Positions 1 through 13,569 of a DNA stretch of 64,000 nt are shown here, in pieces. Source of the stretch: Plantago major (Eukaryota > Streptophyta > Magnoliopsida > Lamiales > Plantaginaceae). The notes beneath the pieces were generated by a model. That model was not told the origin of the DNA, did no database searches, and saw only the letters and a program-made list of their open reading frames with translations. Every line of letters begins with the position of its first letter. Positions within the stretch are counted from its first letter, which is position 1. The stretch is from contig CM048841.1 in assembly GCA_026545765.1 (NCBI GenBank), positions 65,051,354 to 65,115,353 of the forward strand, written 5' to 3'. Both the position numbers and the translations under genes were made by a program.

Positions 1-1162
1 ACTAAGTGTTTGAGAGTCAAAAGTTTCAATAGGTTTCTGATGCATTAAAGGTCACTGAGAAAGGACTTGCAAAGCCTCAGATAGCTTGCATTGTTCCGTT
101 GACACTACAGGACAAAACTTGGTACAATGCATTTATCACGCAGACAGAGATGTCAGAACAAAAGAGGAAATCTCTGAAAAGAGACAAAGCTCACTGCCGT
201 ACTAACTTCAGATATCAATAGTTTGAATTTCATTGAGCCTAACGGATACTTATTCAAATGGCATGATTTTCAACTATAAATATCACCACTTAGAATGCTT
301 GAAAAACACACACAGAATACACATAACTTCATACATTACACTCAAGCATACAAGCCATCTACCTACTTACTCTCTAGCTTTCTATTGCGACTAAAGCTCT
401 TGAATTCTAAATAGCACGAAAGTTCTAAGTGTCCTGATCCTTAACAAGACTTGCATATTGTGAAGGAGTTGAATCCAGAAGATACAGTTGCGACTAATAT
501 CTGAGATTCATTCTCTTGAACTTAATCAAGACTTGGGTCAATAAAGAACAAGTTACCATACATTGAAAAGTGTATTAAGTAATCTTGATTCTACAGAGCA
601 CTCCTACATAAATGTAGAAGTTATTAAGAGCCTGCTCACCTGACAAACTATCATAACCAAAACACCAACAGGCATTGAGCATAGGAAGTACTTATTTGGA
701 AAACTAAGGAATAGCTCAAAGGTTACTGAGTAGATGAAGTACTTGGTTGAGAAAACCAGGGAATAACTTAGGGGGGAACACTTGGTTGGGAACCTAGTGT
801 AAAAGGGATCAAGAGATAGGATTTTGTAAGGGGAACTCATCATCTTATCTTAGTGGATTCAAGTCCTGAGAAAGGGCGAGTGGATTAGTTGATTGTTTAC
901 GCCACACTCAGATACCACTATAAAAGCTTTGTGTTATTTACTTTCTGCACTTACTTTCTGTATTACTTTATACTTGCTGAGTACTTACACACATTAAAGC
1001 TTGCTGAGCACGTGCACTTATCTGAAAAGACTTCCGCTCTATGAGACTAAGTATCAAATACCTTCACAAGTATCTGAGAAACTGTTTTATCATCAAAAGT
1101 TTTAAAAGAATATTCACCCCCCCCCCCTATAGTCTTTTACTTTGTCGTTATCTGGAGTAACA
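1..1162 (+). mobile_element. SIRE-type Copia LTR, cut by the window edge
   Basis: The last 1.16 kb of an LTR, on the + strand. It matches the other SIRE-type LTRs in the window read in reverse: the TATA-like ctataaatatc near 275, the run of C near 1118-1129, and the ending that resembles GTTATCTGGACCAACA. It ends in CA at 1162 and is followed directly by unrelated Athila-like sequence, so it is either the 3' LTR of an element lying to the left or a solo LTR. It differs clearly from the LTRs of the two SIRE elements further right, so it is a third subfamily or an older copy. Confidence 0.75.
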
Positions 1163-4100
1163 TTATGCCTTATGCGGAAAGGGACCAATCATTGGAAAAT
1201 CCACTCACTCAACGTATTCACATGATTTTCCGACCCAATGATTGGAAGGTTTTTATAACCACCCCTGACGGTAAACTTGATTCTGACTGTCTGACTAGCA
1301 CTGCGCAGAAGTATAGAACGCAAGAATACGAATCATTCTCAAAGGGGTACTATGAACCAATGAATGCAATATCTCTCAGGGACACATCAATGGAAGGAGT
1401 CGAAGGAAGGCCATGGGTTTGCAACCCAAATGATGAGAACATGCTATTCGATGGAGATCCAATCAGTCGAGTGAGATCTGATACCGAGATAGTACTTAAA
1501 GGAATGGGAGTTAAGGAGTTCGGGGATCAGCCATGGACTGATATAAGTGTGCTCGAAAGAAGGACTGGATACATTCATAAGAGAGATCATATCTACGAGT
1601 ACACTAAGGATGACGATAACTTCTTCACCGAGCAAATCATTCTCCAGCTGCGAAGGAAGAAGAAGAGGGAGACACCAAGAAGGAGAAAGCTGAGTCATGA
1701 GTTCGACATAAAAATTGACAAGAACTGGGGATGGGTTGATGGACCTAACATCAATCGAAACTCTCCAACAAGGATGCGAAATAAGAACGCTGCTGGAAGG
1801 TGGAGATGGGTGGACGGACCTAACTTAGGCCACATGCATCCATCCTAAGGTCATCTCTGAATAGGGATCGAGCTATAAGACCTAAAACAAGTGCTTCTTG
1901 GGAGGCAACCCAGGGTCACGTTTAATTTTTGCACTTGCATTTGCATTTTTGTTTTTCTGTCTTTTCAGTGAGGCAGCAGCCTCACCGCGGTCGACTGGCG
2001 ACTGCAGTGAGCTGCCATAAGCTCACTCCTTCTCCCTTTTCTAACCCCAAAAGAGATTTTTGCTTCCCCACTTCATTCTCTCTTTAAAATTCTTCATTTG
2101 CTCTATAATTTCATCGTACCTATTGCATTCCTAGCTTGCCCATCTATCGACAATACCAAGTAAGTGATTTCTACTCAATATTATCTTTATAACATCTTCA
2201 AATTCAAGTATCTTTCTGTCACCTTTTTGCTTGCACTTTCTTCTTGCTTCTTGAGTGCTATGCAATTACATGCTTCAATTGACTGAATTGATTATGTTTG
2301 GGAAATGTGGATACATGTTTACTTTTAGTATTCACCTTATTAACACTTTCCTTGGTTGAGATTTGACAAATTGATTGAGAATTTGAGGGTATTTGTTCTT
2401 GCTCACCATATGTTCAATGTCTCAATAGAAAAAATCCCCTTGTCGACCTTTTTCTCCTCCGATTACATGCTCACATGATCTTTACTTGAAGAATTATGCT
2501 TAGGAAACATGTTTTCATTGTCATATGCTCATTGAATGGAATTCTCATTGCAATATGCTCTACACTTTGATGCTTGACACAATATGTGAATTTGTACAAC
2601 ATGCCTAGTTCATGCATTGATTTGAAGCAGCTATTGACTTATCACAAGTTGAAATTTTGCATAAATGCTATACCAAACATCAGGTTTGGGGGAGGAAGAC
2701 CCCATGAGATTTGCATGTAAGCCATAGTCCTGAGTTCACTCCAAACATGCTATCTCACACACTTTTGAGCCCAGGTACCATTGAAGAATGAAAAAGGATA
2801 CCCATCGCAAGATGAATAAACTCTTTGTGGAGCTCGTGAGCGATGCACAGCTGGGAGACCAAGTTGATATGCGAAGGAGGAATTAAATGAACAAGCATGG
2901 AAGCACAGAACCGAGAGGGGAGTATCTTTGCTTTTTCTTCTTTACTTTCCTAGTTTTCTATCTGCTCTCTGCTAGGTTTGGGGGAAGAATTTGATTTGAT
3001 TACTGCCTACTAACTTGCTTGGTCTGTAGAAACTTTTAAATATTCGCACTTAGTCAAGTTATAGTTAATTACGTCTAAGAACTAGATTTACTTTTATATG
3101 TTGCGTCTAGGGTTACTTGCCTTTTTGAAAAAAAGGGTTGATATGTGGAAAAGTACTAAGTGTAAATTATGACTAAGATGAGGGGCTGTAGATTTATTTT
3201 CATGCTTCGCTGCTTGCTGAATATATGCTCTGAACTAACCCGACCCATGCTACTTTGATGAGTGAGTTTACTTGCTACTCTAATTTAAGTCCTGTGTGCA
3301 ACCATGTGAACACTGCTACCCTTGAAGTCCTTATTTTTCAGCAACATAAAAATGATTAGTAGTACTCACCTTTCTGAATCACTTTTCTATACCTTTCGCT
3401 AACCCCACTGAAAACTTTTTAAGCCCTTATGAAACTCCACCATATATCCTATACATGCTTTACTTAAGCGGTGACAGCAACCTACCGCCGAGTTTGAACG
3501 AAGAAACAAAGCAACGAGTTCCAAAGAATGGAGGAGAATCATGTTTTGATCATGATCGAGAATTGGTTTGGGGGAAAGTAGAGAAGAAAACCCTAACCCT
3601 AGTTCGAGAAATTGGTTTGGGGGAGAAGTGGAAGATGAACATCATCGAAATGTAACCTTGTTGGCCCTACTGTTATATTACTGGTGCTAAAAATCACTAG
3701 CTCTTGCTCCAGAAAAATAGAAAAGAAAGTACCGAAAAAAGCAATGGTACAAAAGTCTCGGAGTGGATCTGTGGTCCTTGTGATCACCGTTTTCGTGTTG
3801 GGCATGTTGTAGATACTACCCACATACCGGCGTGGCCCTAAAAAGCTACATGTCCGTGAGGGTTGATGGCATGTATACCAAACCAGCACGCACAAAAGTG
3901 TAGAATTTGGTAAAATAGACACTACCAAAAGATGTAGATACTAAAAGAGCCCAATGATGGCCAACCAAAAGCATACGAGTCAATAAAACGACTGCAAAAA
4001 ATAGTATGTCAAAAGAAAAGGAAAAAAAAAGAAAGATGAAAAAATAAAGCAGCAAGTAGTCTATGTGTGAAGTAACCGATGAAGTAGTTATGATGATGAA

Positions 4101-4328
4101 CGAGAAGTTGAAAATTTGTCATTGAGAGAAGATGAAGTCGAAGGAAGGAACTCGGTGTCCGAAACGATAAGTCCCCCTGAAATACCCTTTGTTCTGCCTT
4201 GCTTATCTTTTAGTGATTCGTAGCCAAACACTCCTCTATATTATCCTACCTATTTTACTTACCAAGCCAACTTGAGTAATACTTTGATTTGTGCCTTGAC
4301 TTTTGGGAGTAGGATTGCATAACGTTAT
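1163..4328 (+). mobile_element. Athila-like Gypsy element, 3' internal part (left of the SIRE insertion)
   Basis: Internal DNA of a + strand Gypsy element. The phrase cttcttgggaggcaaccca near 1895 is the kind of sequence seen after pol in Athila-type elements, and several polypurine phrases of the form tttgggggaa follow (near 2685, 2978, 3568 and 3615). No pol domain is recognisable here. The stretch is continued at 33390, on the far side of the inserted SIRE element. A fossil; its 5' LTR and most of its coding part are outside the window. Confidence 0.6.
1165..1848 (+). other. Unrecognised open frame inside the Athila-like element (227 residues)
   Basis: An open frame that starts three bases after the SIRE-type LTR and ends just before the ggaggcaaccca phrase. 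I do not recognise the product. It is charged, with a Lys/Arg-rich stretch near residues 165-177 and the word WVDGPN occurring twice near the C-terminus, about 26 residues apart. Its position suggests the 3' coding part of the Gypsy element, but no integrase or envelope-like motif can be pointed to. Its ATG next to the LTR may be chance, with the original frame coming from further upstream. Treated as part of a fossil element. Confidence 0.35.
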
Positions 4329-5926
4329 TGTTGGTCCAGATAACGGCAAAGTAAAAGACTAGAGGGGGGGGGGGGGGGTGAATAGTCTTTTTCAAACTTT
4401 TGTCGATAAACACAATTTCTCAGATATCTGTGAGGATATCTGATACTTATTTTCAGAGAGCGGAAGACTTCTTGTGATAAGTGCACGTGCTCAGCAAGAT
4501 ATGTGTAAATACTTAGCAAAGTAAATAAAGCAAGTAATAAATTGCAGAAAGTAAATAACCCAAGTCTTTATAGTGGTATCTGAAGGTGGCGTAATCCTTC
4601 AGCTAATCCACTTCGGACTTTCTCAAACCTAGAATCCACTAAGACAGATAATTGAGTTAACCTTACAAATATCTTCTCTCGATTCCTAAATACACTAGGT
4701 TCCCAACCAAGTGTTCCCCCTGAATTATTCCCCGGCTTTCTCAGCCAAGTACTTCCTATACTCAGAAACCTTTGAGCTATTCCTTAGTTTCCCAAACTAA
4801 GTACTTCCTATGCTCAGTAACCTTGGAGTTATTCCTTGGTTTCCCAAACTAAGTACTTCCTGTACTCCACGCCGATTAAGGTGTTGGTTAAAGTAGTTTG
4901 TCAGGTGAGCTTCTTTAATAACTTATTCAGTTATGCAGATAGCTCTGTGAATCAAGTATACTTAATACACTTTTCAATGTATGGTATCTTGTTCTTTACT
5001 GACCGAAGTCTATGATAAGTGTTTAAGAGAATGAATCCCAGATATGAAATCTTAATTCAACTCCTTCACATATAACAATGCTTGTTAAGGATCATAACAC
5101 TTAGAACTTTTGTGCTACTTAGAATCAATAGCTTTGGTCGCAACAGAAAGCTTGAAGGTTAGTATGCTTGAGAGTTTGAAAGATAGTGTTCAGTGTTCTT
5201 GTTGTGAGTTCTGTGTATTTTTCAAGCATTCTAAGTGTTGATATTTATAGTTGAAAATCATGCCGTTTGAATAGTATCCGTTGGGCTCAATGAAATTCAA
5301 ACTATTGATATCTGAGTATAGTACTGTTGTACGTTTGTCTTCTTCTCAGAGACTGCCGTTTTTGTTCAGACATTTCTGTCCGTGCATTCAATATATCGTA
5401 CTATACTTTGTCCTGTAGTGCCAACGGAACTATGCATGCATTCTGAAGCATTGCACGTCCCTTTTCAGAGACCTTCACATCCCCAGATACTTGTTACAAC
5501 ATTATTTCTCAGAAACATAGTTATTATCCAAGGTATCTGAGTGTAGATATCTGTGGGAACTTTTCCTCATTTAGAAACCTTGTATTCTCAGATATCTTTT
5601 GCAACACTTGTTTATAGAAAAACACTTGTTTCTTCAAGATATCTGGACATAGGTATCTGATGAACTTAGTCTTCAGCAATCTTGTGCAGTCCTCAAATCT
5701 TCAAGTATGTTGAGCTCTTCTGCCGGATGCCTTCTTCTTGGTCTTCTTTAGAGAAATAAAAAATTACATTCAGAGACCTAACATCCTATACAAGATTTGC
5801 TAGACTATCATACTTAGTGATTTTCCTCTTTTACAGTGTTCAAGTGAACCAAGAGTACTAACCACCTTTCTGAGCTAAGATAAGTCATTAGGTTGCTGAT
5901 CAAAATCTAAACATATATTCCTAACA
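4329..5926 (-). repeat. 3' LTR of the outer SIRE element
   Basis: 1598 bp, starting tgttggtccagataacggc on the + strand and ending attcctaaca. It pairs with the LTR at 31800-33389. It carries a run of G near 4363-4378 and an inverted word pair, cagatatctg and gatatctg, near 4420-4442. The polypurine tract lies directly beside it at 5927-5941. Confidence 0.9.
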
Positions 5927-5941
5927 AATTTCCCCCTTTTT
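5927..5941 (-). other. Polypurine tract of the outer SIRE element
   Basis: On the - strand it reads AAAAAGGGGGAAATT, directly before the 3' LTR, which is the normal place for plus-strand priming in LTR elements. Confidence 0.8.
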
Positions 5942-5991
5942 GATCAGTCAACGATGACTATCTGACCTATTACAAATCTGGATGAGAAAAC

Positions 5992-7414
5992 TGTTGGTCC
6001 AGATAACGGCAAAGTAAAAGACTAGACGGGGGGGGGGGGGGGTGAATAGTCTTTTAAACTTTTGTCGATAAACACAGTTTCTCAGAAACCTGGGGGTTTC
6101 TGATACTTAAATTCAAAGCGCGGAAGACTTTAAGATAGGTAAGTGCAGAAACAATAAGTAAGTGTGTGTGCTTTGCTGAAAGATAAATACAGAAAGGTAA
6201 ATAACACAGCAAGTATAGTGGTATCTGGAGGTGGCGTAATCCTCCAACTAATCCACTTCGGTCTTTCTGAGACCTAGAAGTCACTAGAACAGATAATTGA
6301 GTTCACTTTACAAAAATCCTATTCTAAGATTCTTAAACAATTGGTTCCCAACGAAATGTTCCCCCTGAGTTATTCCCCAGCTCCTAGAGCTAAGTACTTT
6401 CTCTACTCAGATAACCTTGGAGTTATTCCCTGATTTCCCAAATCAAGTACTTCCTCTACTCCACGCCTTGATGGTGTTGGTTATAAGGTTTCTCAGAGAG
6501 GCTTCTCGTATAACTTTTCAGTTATGTTTTGAGAGCCTAATAGAACAAGACTACTTAATACACTTGTTCAAGGTATGGCAATCTGCTCTTCTTGACCCAA
6601 GTAATTGATGTCCGCTCGGAGAATGAGCTTGAAAGGTTATCTGATGCTCAACTCTTTCACGAATAACAATCTCTTGTTAAGGTTCGGACAACTTAGAACT
6701 ACTAGTGATTCTTCAAAATGTAAAGCTTTCAGAAAGGGTAGTAGAGTGCTTGAGAGAATACTTTGCTAGATTGTAAGTTTGCAAGTTAGATCGTTCTTCG
6801 GTCGTATTTCTCAGCATCTAAGTGTGTGATATTTATAGATGAATTAGAGAGTCGTTGGGATGTTATCCGTTAGACACAATTCAAATTCAGTCTATACTTA
6901 TCTTGAAATGAGTACTCAGAAGTCCTTGTCTCATATCTCAGAGAGGACTGTGCTTTAGCGGCATTTCTGCCGATGCAATTAATGCATATGTACTATTTCT
7001 TGTCCTGTAGTCTTCAACGGATACATTAGCCTTTCTGATGGCTTGCATGCTCCATACTCATGATGTCATATGTTCCAGAATCATGTTTGAAAAGTAACTA
7101 AATGTACTTAAGAAAGGATTAAGGACATAGTCTTTCCGAGTGAGACTAAACCTTGGTGTCTTCATAAATCTTGTGCAATCTCCGGTCCTGTAATCTTCAG
7201 AAAAGCTCCATTGCTAGGATTGATCTTCATGGTCTTCTTAAAATAAAAATTACACTCAGAGACCTATAATCCCAATACAAGATTTACTAGACTAATTATA
7301 CTCAGTGATTTCCTCTTTTACAATGTTCAAGTGAACCAAGATTACTTAATCACCTTTCTGGCTAAGATAGGAACATGTGATGAATGATCAAAAAACTAAC
7401 AGATATTCCTAACA
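5992..7414 (-). repeat. 3' LTR of the inner SIRE element
   Basis: 1423 bp, tgttggtcc to cctaaca on the + strand. It pairs with 19411-20825. The polypurine tract (read as AAAAAAGGGGGAAATT on the - strand) lies at 7415-7430. Confidence 0.9.
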
Positions 7415-7849
7415 AATTTCCCCCTTTTTTGATCAGTCGTCCATGACTATCTTTCAAAGTCCTATTACAAAGTTGTAATCCTGGAGGAGAAAACAATCTA
7501 CCACTTAATCATTTCAAATGATATTCAATTTTAGTTTAATTAAGTGCAGAAAGTAATCATCAACCAAATCACAAGAAGTGACCTTTGCTGATAAGTTGTC
7601 ATCTATTAGAGTGTATCTGAGAGTATGATCTTCAGATAGGTACAGATTACAGAATAAGATGCAACTTTTACGGATAGAGATAATTAGAAACAATCAGCAA
7701 GATTACAAAATGTAACAAAACAAACTAAGTAAATTAGAACAACAGGAGAGTCCAAGTTCCAAGTAAACATTCTAAGATACTAGTCTTCAAGTCTTCAAAG
7801 ATTAACTTAGGTTCAGAAACCTCAAGTTCTTCAGCACGCTTTCTGGATC

Positions 7850-10800
7850 AGTTGACATAATCATCCACTTTTCTGCATTCTTGGACATAGTTATAAAGTA
7901 TCCTTCTGACAGAAAGTTCTGTCTTTCTGGATAAGATACAAATTTCATGGTAACTCTTGCCAAGATTGTAGTTCTTCTTCAGAAAGTGTTTGACCCAGTA
8001 GTATTTTCCCCAGACCCAGGCATGGTCTACTTGCAGCTCAGATAGGTTGAAATACTTGTATATTTCTTCCAGATAGTGAATATCATCCAGATATTCATCC
8101 TTTGTCATGTAGAATGACTCATAGGGATGAACACCTAGCTTGTTCTGCTTGCTGTAGGTACCATCCAGTTTTCTTGTCTTGTGCACATCTTCTGGCTTGG
8201 GGTAAGGACAAGGAAAAGAAAGGTCCATCTTTCTGGCATCATTTCTCTTTTCAACCTCAAAGTTTAGCCAGGCATGAAGGTGCTCATGTTTTAGAAAATT
8301 TGGCTTGCCTTCACTCCATTTTAGGATCTGGTTGAAGATGGGAGTTGGAAACTTATCATTGACAAGTAGATGTTGCAGTTCCAGAATCCAATACCCTTTC
8401 TTGTTCAGAATGCACCTATATGAAGAATCTTCATTACTGGTCTTCACATACTCAATGTGGGCATCAGTTGGCTTTTCTTGATGAGTTTCTTTGTTTGCTA
8501 CCTTAACCGAATATCCCTTCTAGCCTTTACATTAGGTGGCCTTCAGCCGGAGATCCTGTGACTCTTTCTTCACCTTGAAATTTGTCTTTGGTGGAAGTCC
8601 CTTGAATTGACTTGGTATTTCGGAAGGGGTTACTGCTAATGGCCTTCTTTGCCGGAGGAGGTTGTAAGGGGCTTGCTTGCCTTCTTCTTTTGTGAAGTGG
8701 ATGTTCATCAATATCAGATTCATCCTCATCATCATCATTGATGTTCCAGTTGTGAGGCTTGCAGCTCTCTTGACCTCTTACCTCACCTTCTTCTTGATTT
8801 TCTTCTTCAGAAGCTTTCTGGTTGTTCCCATCGAGATCCTAAGGGACTTGGTTCCCCTAGTGACCATACTTCTCGACTTTAATTTGGTTGATCCGGAACA
8901 ACTTCTTCACTAGGGTGTCTCCAGTGGTGTCCTTAATGACTAGTTGACTTGAGGAGGAGATTTGATTGTTTTCTTTTCTTCCTCTGCCTTTCGAGGCATC
9001 TCTCCTTCCCCTTAGTCATGAATGGTGACTCATGATAGCATAAGCAGAGAGTGATTCAACGTTCTTCCGGAGGTTGTTATACTGACCAATTCTTGGATTT
9101 CTTCTTTCATGTCCTTGTTTTGCCTAATCAACACTTGCTCTTTTCTGTTGAGCTCTTCAAGAGGCTTTAGAATAGCCTCAGCTTGTTGAGTAGCATAAGC
9201 AGCATCTGCTAGTGCTTGATTGGCATTGTTGCAGTCTTCTTCCGATCGAGCTAAGTCTTTCGAGAGAGCTATGTTGGTTGCTCTATTTAGCAATGCGTGA
9301 CCAAATCTTTCATCTCTTCGGGATGTTGTAGGACTTGGTTGTCTTGAGCAACAAGTCTCTCTTAGTTCAAGAAAATTTGCTCTGGACCTGTGCTCATCAC
9401 TTCTTGAAGCACCTGGAGCAGAGAAAATTTGAGGCGCCAGAAGGGCTAGCTTTTCCTTAGTGATTAGCCTCTCATCTTCTGCTTGGGAGATCAAGTTTGG
9501 GTTTATTTCAGCACCATTCTCATAATCCTTTTCTTGGATTGTTTGCAGAGTGGCAATCTTTTGTTTGCCTTTGAGTATGCTAGCCTTCTGAGAAGTAGAA
9601 GGTCTTTCTGATGCAGCTTTAGCATAATGCTCTTCATCATCATTGTCATCCATGGCATCTATCTCAGCAGCAGTGACAACGATGGCATTTTTCAACAACC
9701 TTTGCTCATCTAGGAGTGCCAGTTCCTTAGCATTAGCTTCTCTGAGCTTTTCGAGTTTGGCTTCCTTTTCTTCAACAAGAGCTTGACACTCTAAGTTGAT
9801 TCTCTTCTCCTCTTCCAACTTAAATTTGAGTTGTTCAATCCTGAACTCAGTGGCTGTGATTTCTTCAATTGTGTCTTGTTCAGCTTGTTGGGTATTTTGA
9901 TGAGACTTTGGTGGTGATGATGATGGGGCTTTCTGAGCATTGGAAGGAGTAGTCTTTTCTGCACTTCCTTTGCTAATTTTCTAAATTCCGCCGTTTCCAG
10001 GTTGGGGATCATCATTCTGATCATCATCATCATCCTTTTTCTTGTCTTCTTGACTTGGATGCTCAGAAGGAGGTTCTAGGTAATCATTCTCATCAGTTTC
10101 CTTCTCATCTTCAGCAACCAGGTTGATCACATTAGGAAGTGTGATCATCCTCCCATTTACTTCTTCTTGCTCAGAAGGGTAGGTTGTGAGCTTGCTGGGC
10201 AAGGCAGGATGGGTCACCATCTGCTCTTGGGTTTGAGCATCAGCAGCTTGAAAGTCTGCTAGGAGTCTTTGTGCTACTTCATTTAAGAAGTTATCATCCA
10301 TCAGAGTGGCAAAAGAATATGATTCTGTGGGAGACATAGCATGGATATGGTCTTCCAGATTGATTGCTATGGCCCTTTTCTCTGGGATGTCAATTACTCT
10401 TGCAATTTCAGAAAGATCGGCCTTTCTGAGTTTCTGCCATTGTCTGAAGCACTTTAGATGTTTCTTGAGAGTGTGCTTCTTAAAGGCTTTGAGTAAGTTG
10501 AGTGGCACTAGACATTGAGCCTGAAAGAAAGGGATCAAGTTAGTTTTGTGCAAACTACTTGTGTTAGTATCTGTGTGCAAAAGTAAGCTTTCTGAGCATA
10601 CCTGTGTAGAAACACTAGGCTCATTTGCTTGGACTTCTGCTTGTTTGGGCACAGAGGCCTCAGATACCTTGATGTGAGGAGAAGTCTGATCCTCAGCATC
10701 CTTTCTTTCTGATTGAACCTGAGAAATAAAATCAAATATGTTTAGAAACTTGTTATCAGAGGCTCTTCTTGTTGTTTTGAGGTTGGAGGAACCTCTTCTT

Positions 10801-12530
10801 GATTCAAGGGAGTGAACAAGTTTTCTTCCCCCTGAAATTGTGTCTCCAAGTTGGCCTGTAACAAATGAAGCTTATGAGTAACAAGTTAACATTTTAATGT
10901 TGACAAGTTAGATACAAACTACTTTTGTTACCTGAATAGATTCAGGCTGAGTTTGGGTCTCTTGGACTAGTGGAGTTTCCACAGACTCTCTTTGCTCATT
11001 GTTGGTCTCCTCTACAATATCTTTCTGAGTCTCCATCTTAGTTTGATCCCTTTCTGAGAGTTGAGCTCTCTCAGAAGGTTGAGGAACCTGTTCAAGAACA
11101 GGGTTTTCTTCAGCCACATTAAGTGCTGGCATTGTGAATGTGGAAGCAACGTCAACATCTTCCATCACTCTATCTTCCTCTTCCAGGCCTTCTTCTTCCT
11201 CTTTGAGAGGGCTCCTTTCTTTCTGAGGGGCTGAGCTTGATGCTCCTCCATGGGTCTCAATCCTGGACTTTTTGAATACTTGTGTAAGTACTACATCATC
11301 ATCAAAGTCACTGTCCAGATTGAGAGCTGACCCATCTATGATATTTCTATCATCTTTGGAGATTTCTGGAGTAGCCTGTCTCAGAATTCTTGGGGCTTTC
11401 TGGTGTTGCCTTTCTGGCCGAACAACATCTTCTGATATCTTGTCTCCAGAAGGTTGTGCTTTTTGTACACTTTGGGACTTAGAGGCTTTCTTGCTTTGAG
11501 TCCTCTTTCTCTTGGCAACTGGAGCTTGAGCAGGAGCTTGCTCAGAGACCTCTTCACCTTGTTGGCGACTTCAAGCTCTTACGCCTCTTTCCGAGCTTTC
11601 TCGTGAGTTCTCTCCTTTTCTTCAAAGGCATGTCTGAAAAGAGAGTTGGTGACTGGGATTTCTTATCTCTTTCTGAGAGTTATTCCCATTGTTTCCAGAA
11701 TGTAGCAAATTCTGAGACCAAAATGCATATTGGCCTTTGTCTCAGCAAGGCCATTGATGATTTTAGGCTCAAATTCCTCAATGTGCCCAAGAAATTTGTT
11801 GAAGGCGTACTTCCCCCAATTAAAGTGGATTTCCTGCCCTTCATGCTTCTTATTCAGAAGATGCATCATCATCCATCTCTCCATGCTTATCTGGTCTACT
11901 CCACCTTTGTTGCCATAAAGCAACGGACCAGAATGAGAGCCAAAGTACTCGGTGTTTACGAGATGGTGTTCGATGGCTTTCAAAACAAAGTTTTCTGGGC
12001 AACCCTTTGCATTTTCAATCTGGATTGCCTCAAATAGCTCCTTAACACTTTGAATCATGGAGGCATCCCTGATGTTGATGTCGTCGATTGTTCCTCGATT
12101 TTTCAATCGGAATAAGTTGCAGAAAGTCTTGCAGTCTAGGACAATTTCTTGTCCTTGAACTTCAGTCTGCATGTACTTTTCTTCTACATCATTCACAACT
12201 TTTGTGAAGATTTTGGAGTTGTTGTAGAACTCCAACACATCCAGTGTGGAAAGTCCACTAGGTGCAGCACACATAAACTTGTAGATATGGAAACTTTTCA
12301 ACATTCCCAATATCACTTTTCTATCTACTTTTGAAGAAATGACTGCAGAAATATATTTCTTCACAAGAAAAACTCCCCAATTCATCTTGTGACTTGGATT
12401 CCTGTCAGAAGGGGTAAACTCTCCTAGAAGGCGTTTATTCAACACCTTGAGTTCTTTTCCTCCTTCCTTTTCAGCAAGAGCAGATGATGCGGCCTTAGGG
12501 TTCTTGGTGGTCATCTTCTTTGGTGCCATC
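7850..12530 (-). mobile_element. Third (envelope-position) ORF region, inner SIRE element
   Basis: This lies between RNase H and the 3' LTR, where SIRE-clade elements carry an extra ORF often called envelope-like. The first part is a globular domain with words such as ERWMMMHLLN and FNWGKYAFNKF. The middle is acidic, Gln/Glu-rich and likely coiled-coil. The last part is again globular, with AWVWGKYYWVKHF. The outer SIRE element has the same layout at about 21130-24880. No signal peptide or transmembrane segment was evident, so an envelope role is not supported by the sequence itself. Fossil, with several breaks. Confidence 0.65.
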
Positions 12531-13569
12531 TCTTATATAGAGTCTTTGAGTGAGTGTTTACAGATGAGTTTTGCAAGAATAATCGAGATTAGTCTATCTT
12601 TTCAGAAGACTAAGAACAAGAAGTTGAGTTGCAGAAGAAGTTTTGCAGAAATCTTGAGAGATTTTGCTATTTTGATGCAAGTATGAAATTTTGGATTTGG
12701 TAAAAGTGTTTGTCTTTTGCCCAATTCCTATATATATAGCAGACAAAACGTACATAGATACAACATACATATAGCTGAATATGAATGCGTGTCTTTGTAT
12801 ACGCATAAGTATGCGACCTTTGTACTTCATTAAATGCTTAGTGGGCCATGTCTGCATTTCTCAACAGACATTGCTTGCTTTGTTTTAATCTCAGCCGTTG
12901 AGATCAAACGTTTATACATCAAGGGTTTATATTGAATATCTTGTAATGATATCAATCAACAAATGGTATTGTGCCGACTTGATGGATTTTTAATATGCTA
13001 CATTCATTGTGTCACTTAGTAAAGAGTAGGAACACTTAATCGTTTGAGCTTATCATTCTGAGTGTCAAGTCCTTATCTTTATATTATTTATCATAAAAAT
13101 GGCAAAAATACAAGACATTGGACATGTTTGACTCCCAGAACTTATACTTTTTCGGGATTTATGTGTCTTTTCTCTTTATGACTAAATAGTTTCCTGAATT
13201 CAAGAATCAGAAACTTCAGTTGTTTGAATGTATTTGACCCACTCTTAGTAAGTAAGTTCTAGTCTTATTTACTCATTGAGTGTGTACCAACCTTTGCCTT
13301 TCTGGATACCCATTCCAGAAATGTTTTACCTTTCTGAGTGTTGCTACTCAGAAACCTTTGCATCACTTCTTAACAACTTGGCTTTACGAGAGCATGTTCT
13401 CGAGGCCTACTTCTTTCTACCTTGCTTTTCGGACTTTAGAGATTCAGGACATTTTTCAGGTCCTTAGGCAACTCCATTAACCCAAGATTATGTCTTAAGG
13501 TCAAGAACCGCTTTCTGTAGGGGCTTGGTGAAGATATCTGCAAGTTGGTCTTCTGTGCCAATCTTGAGT

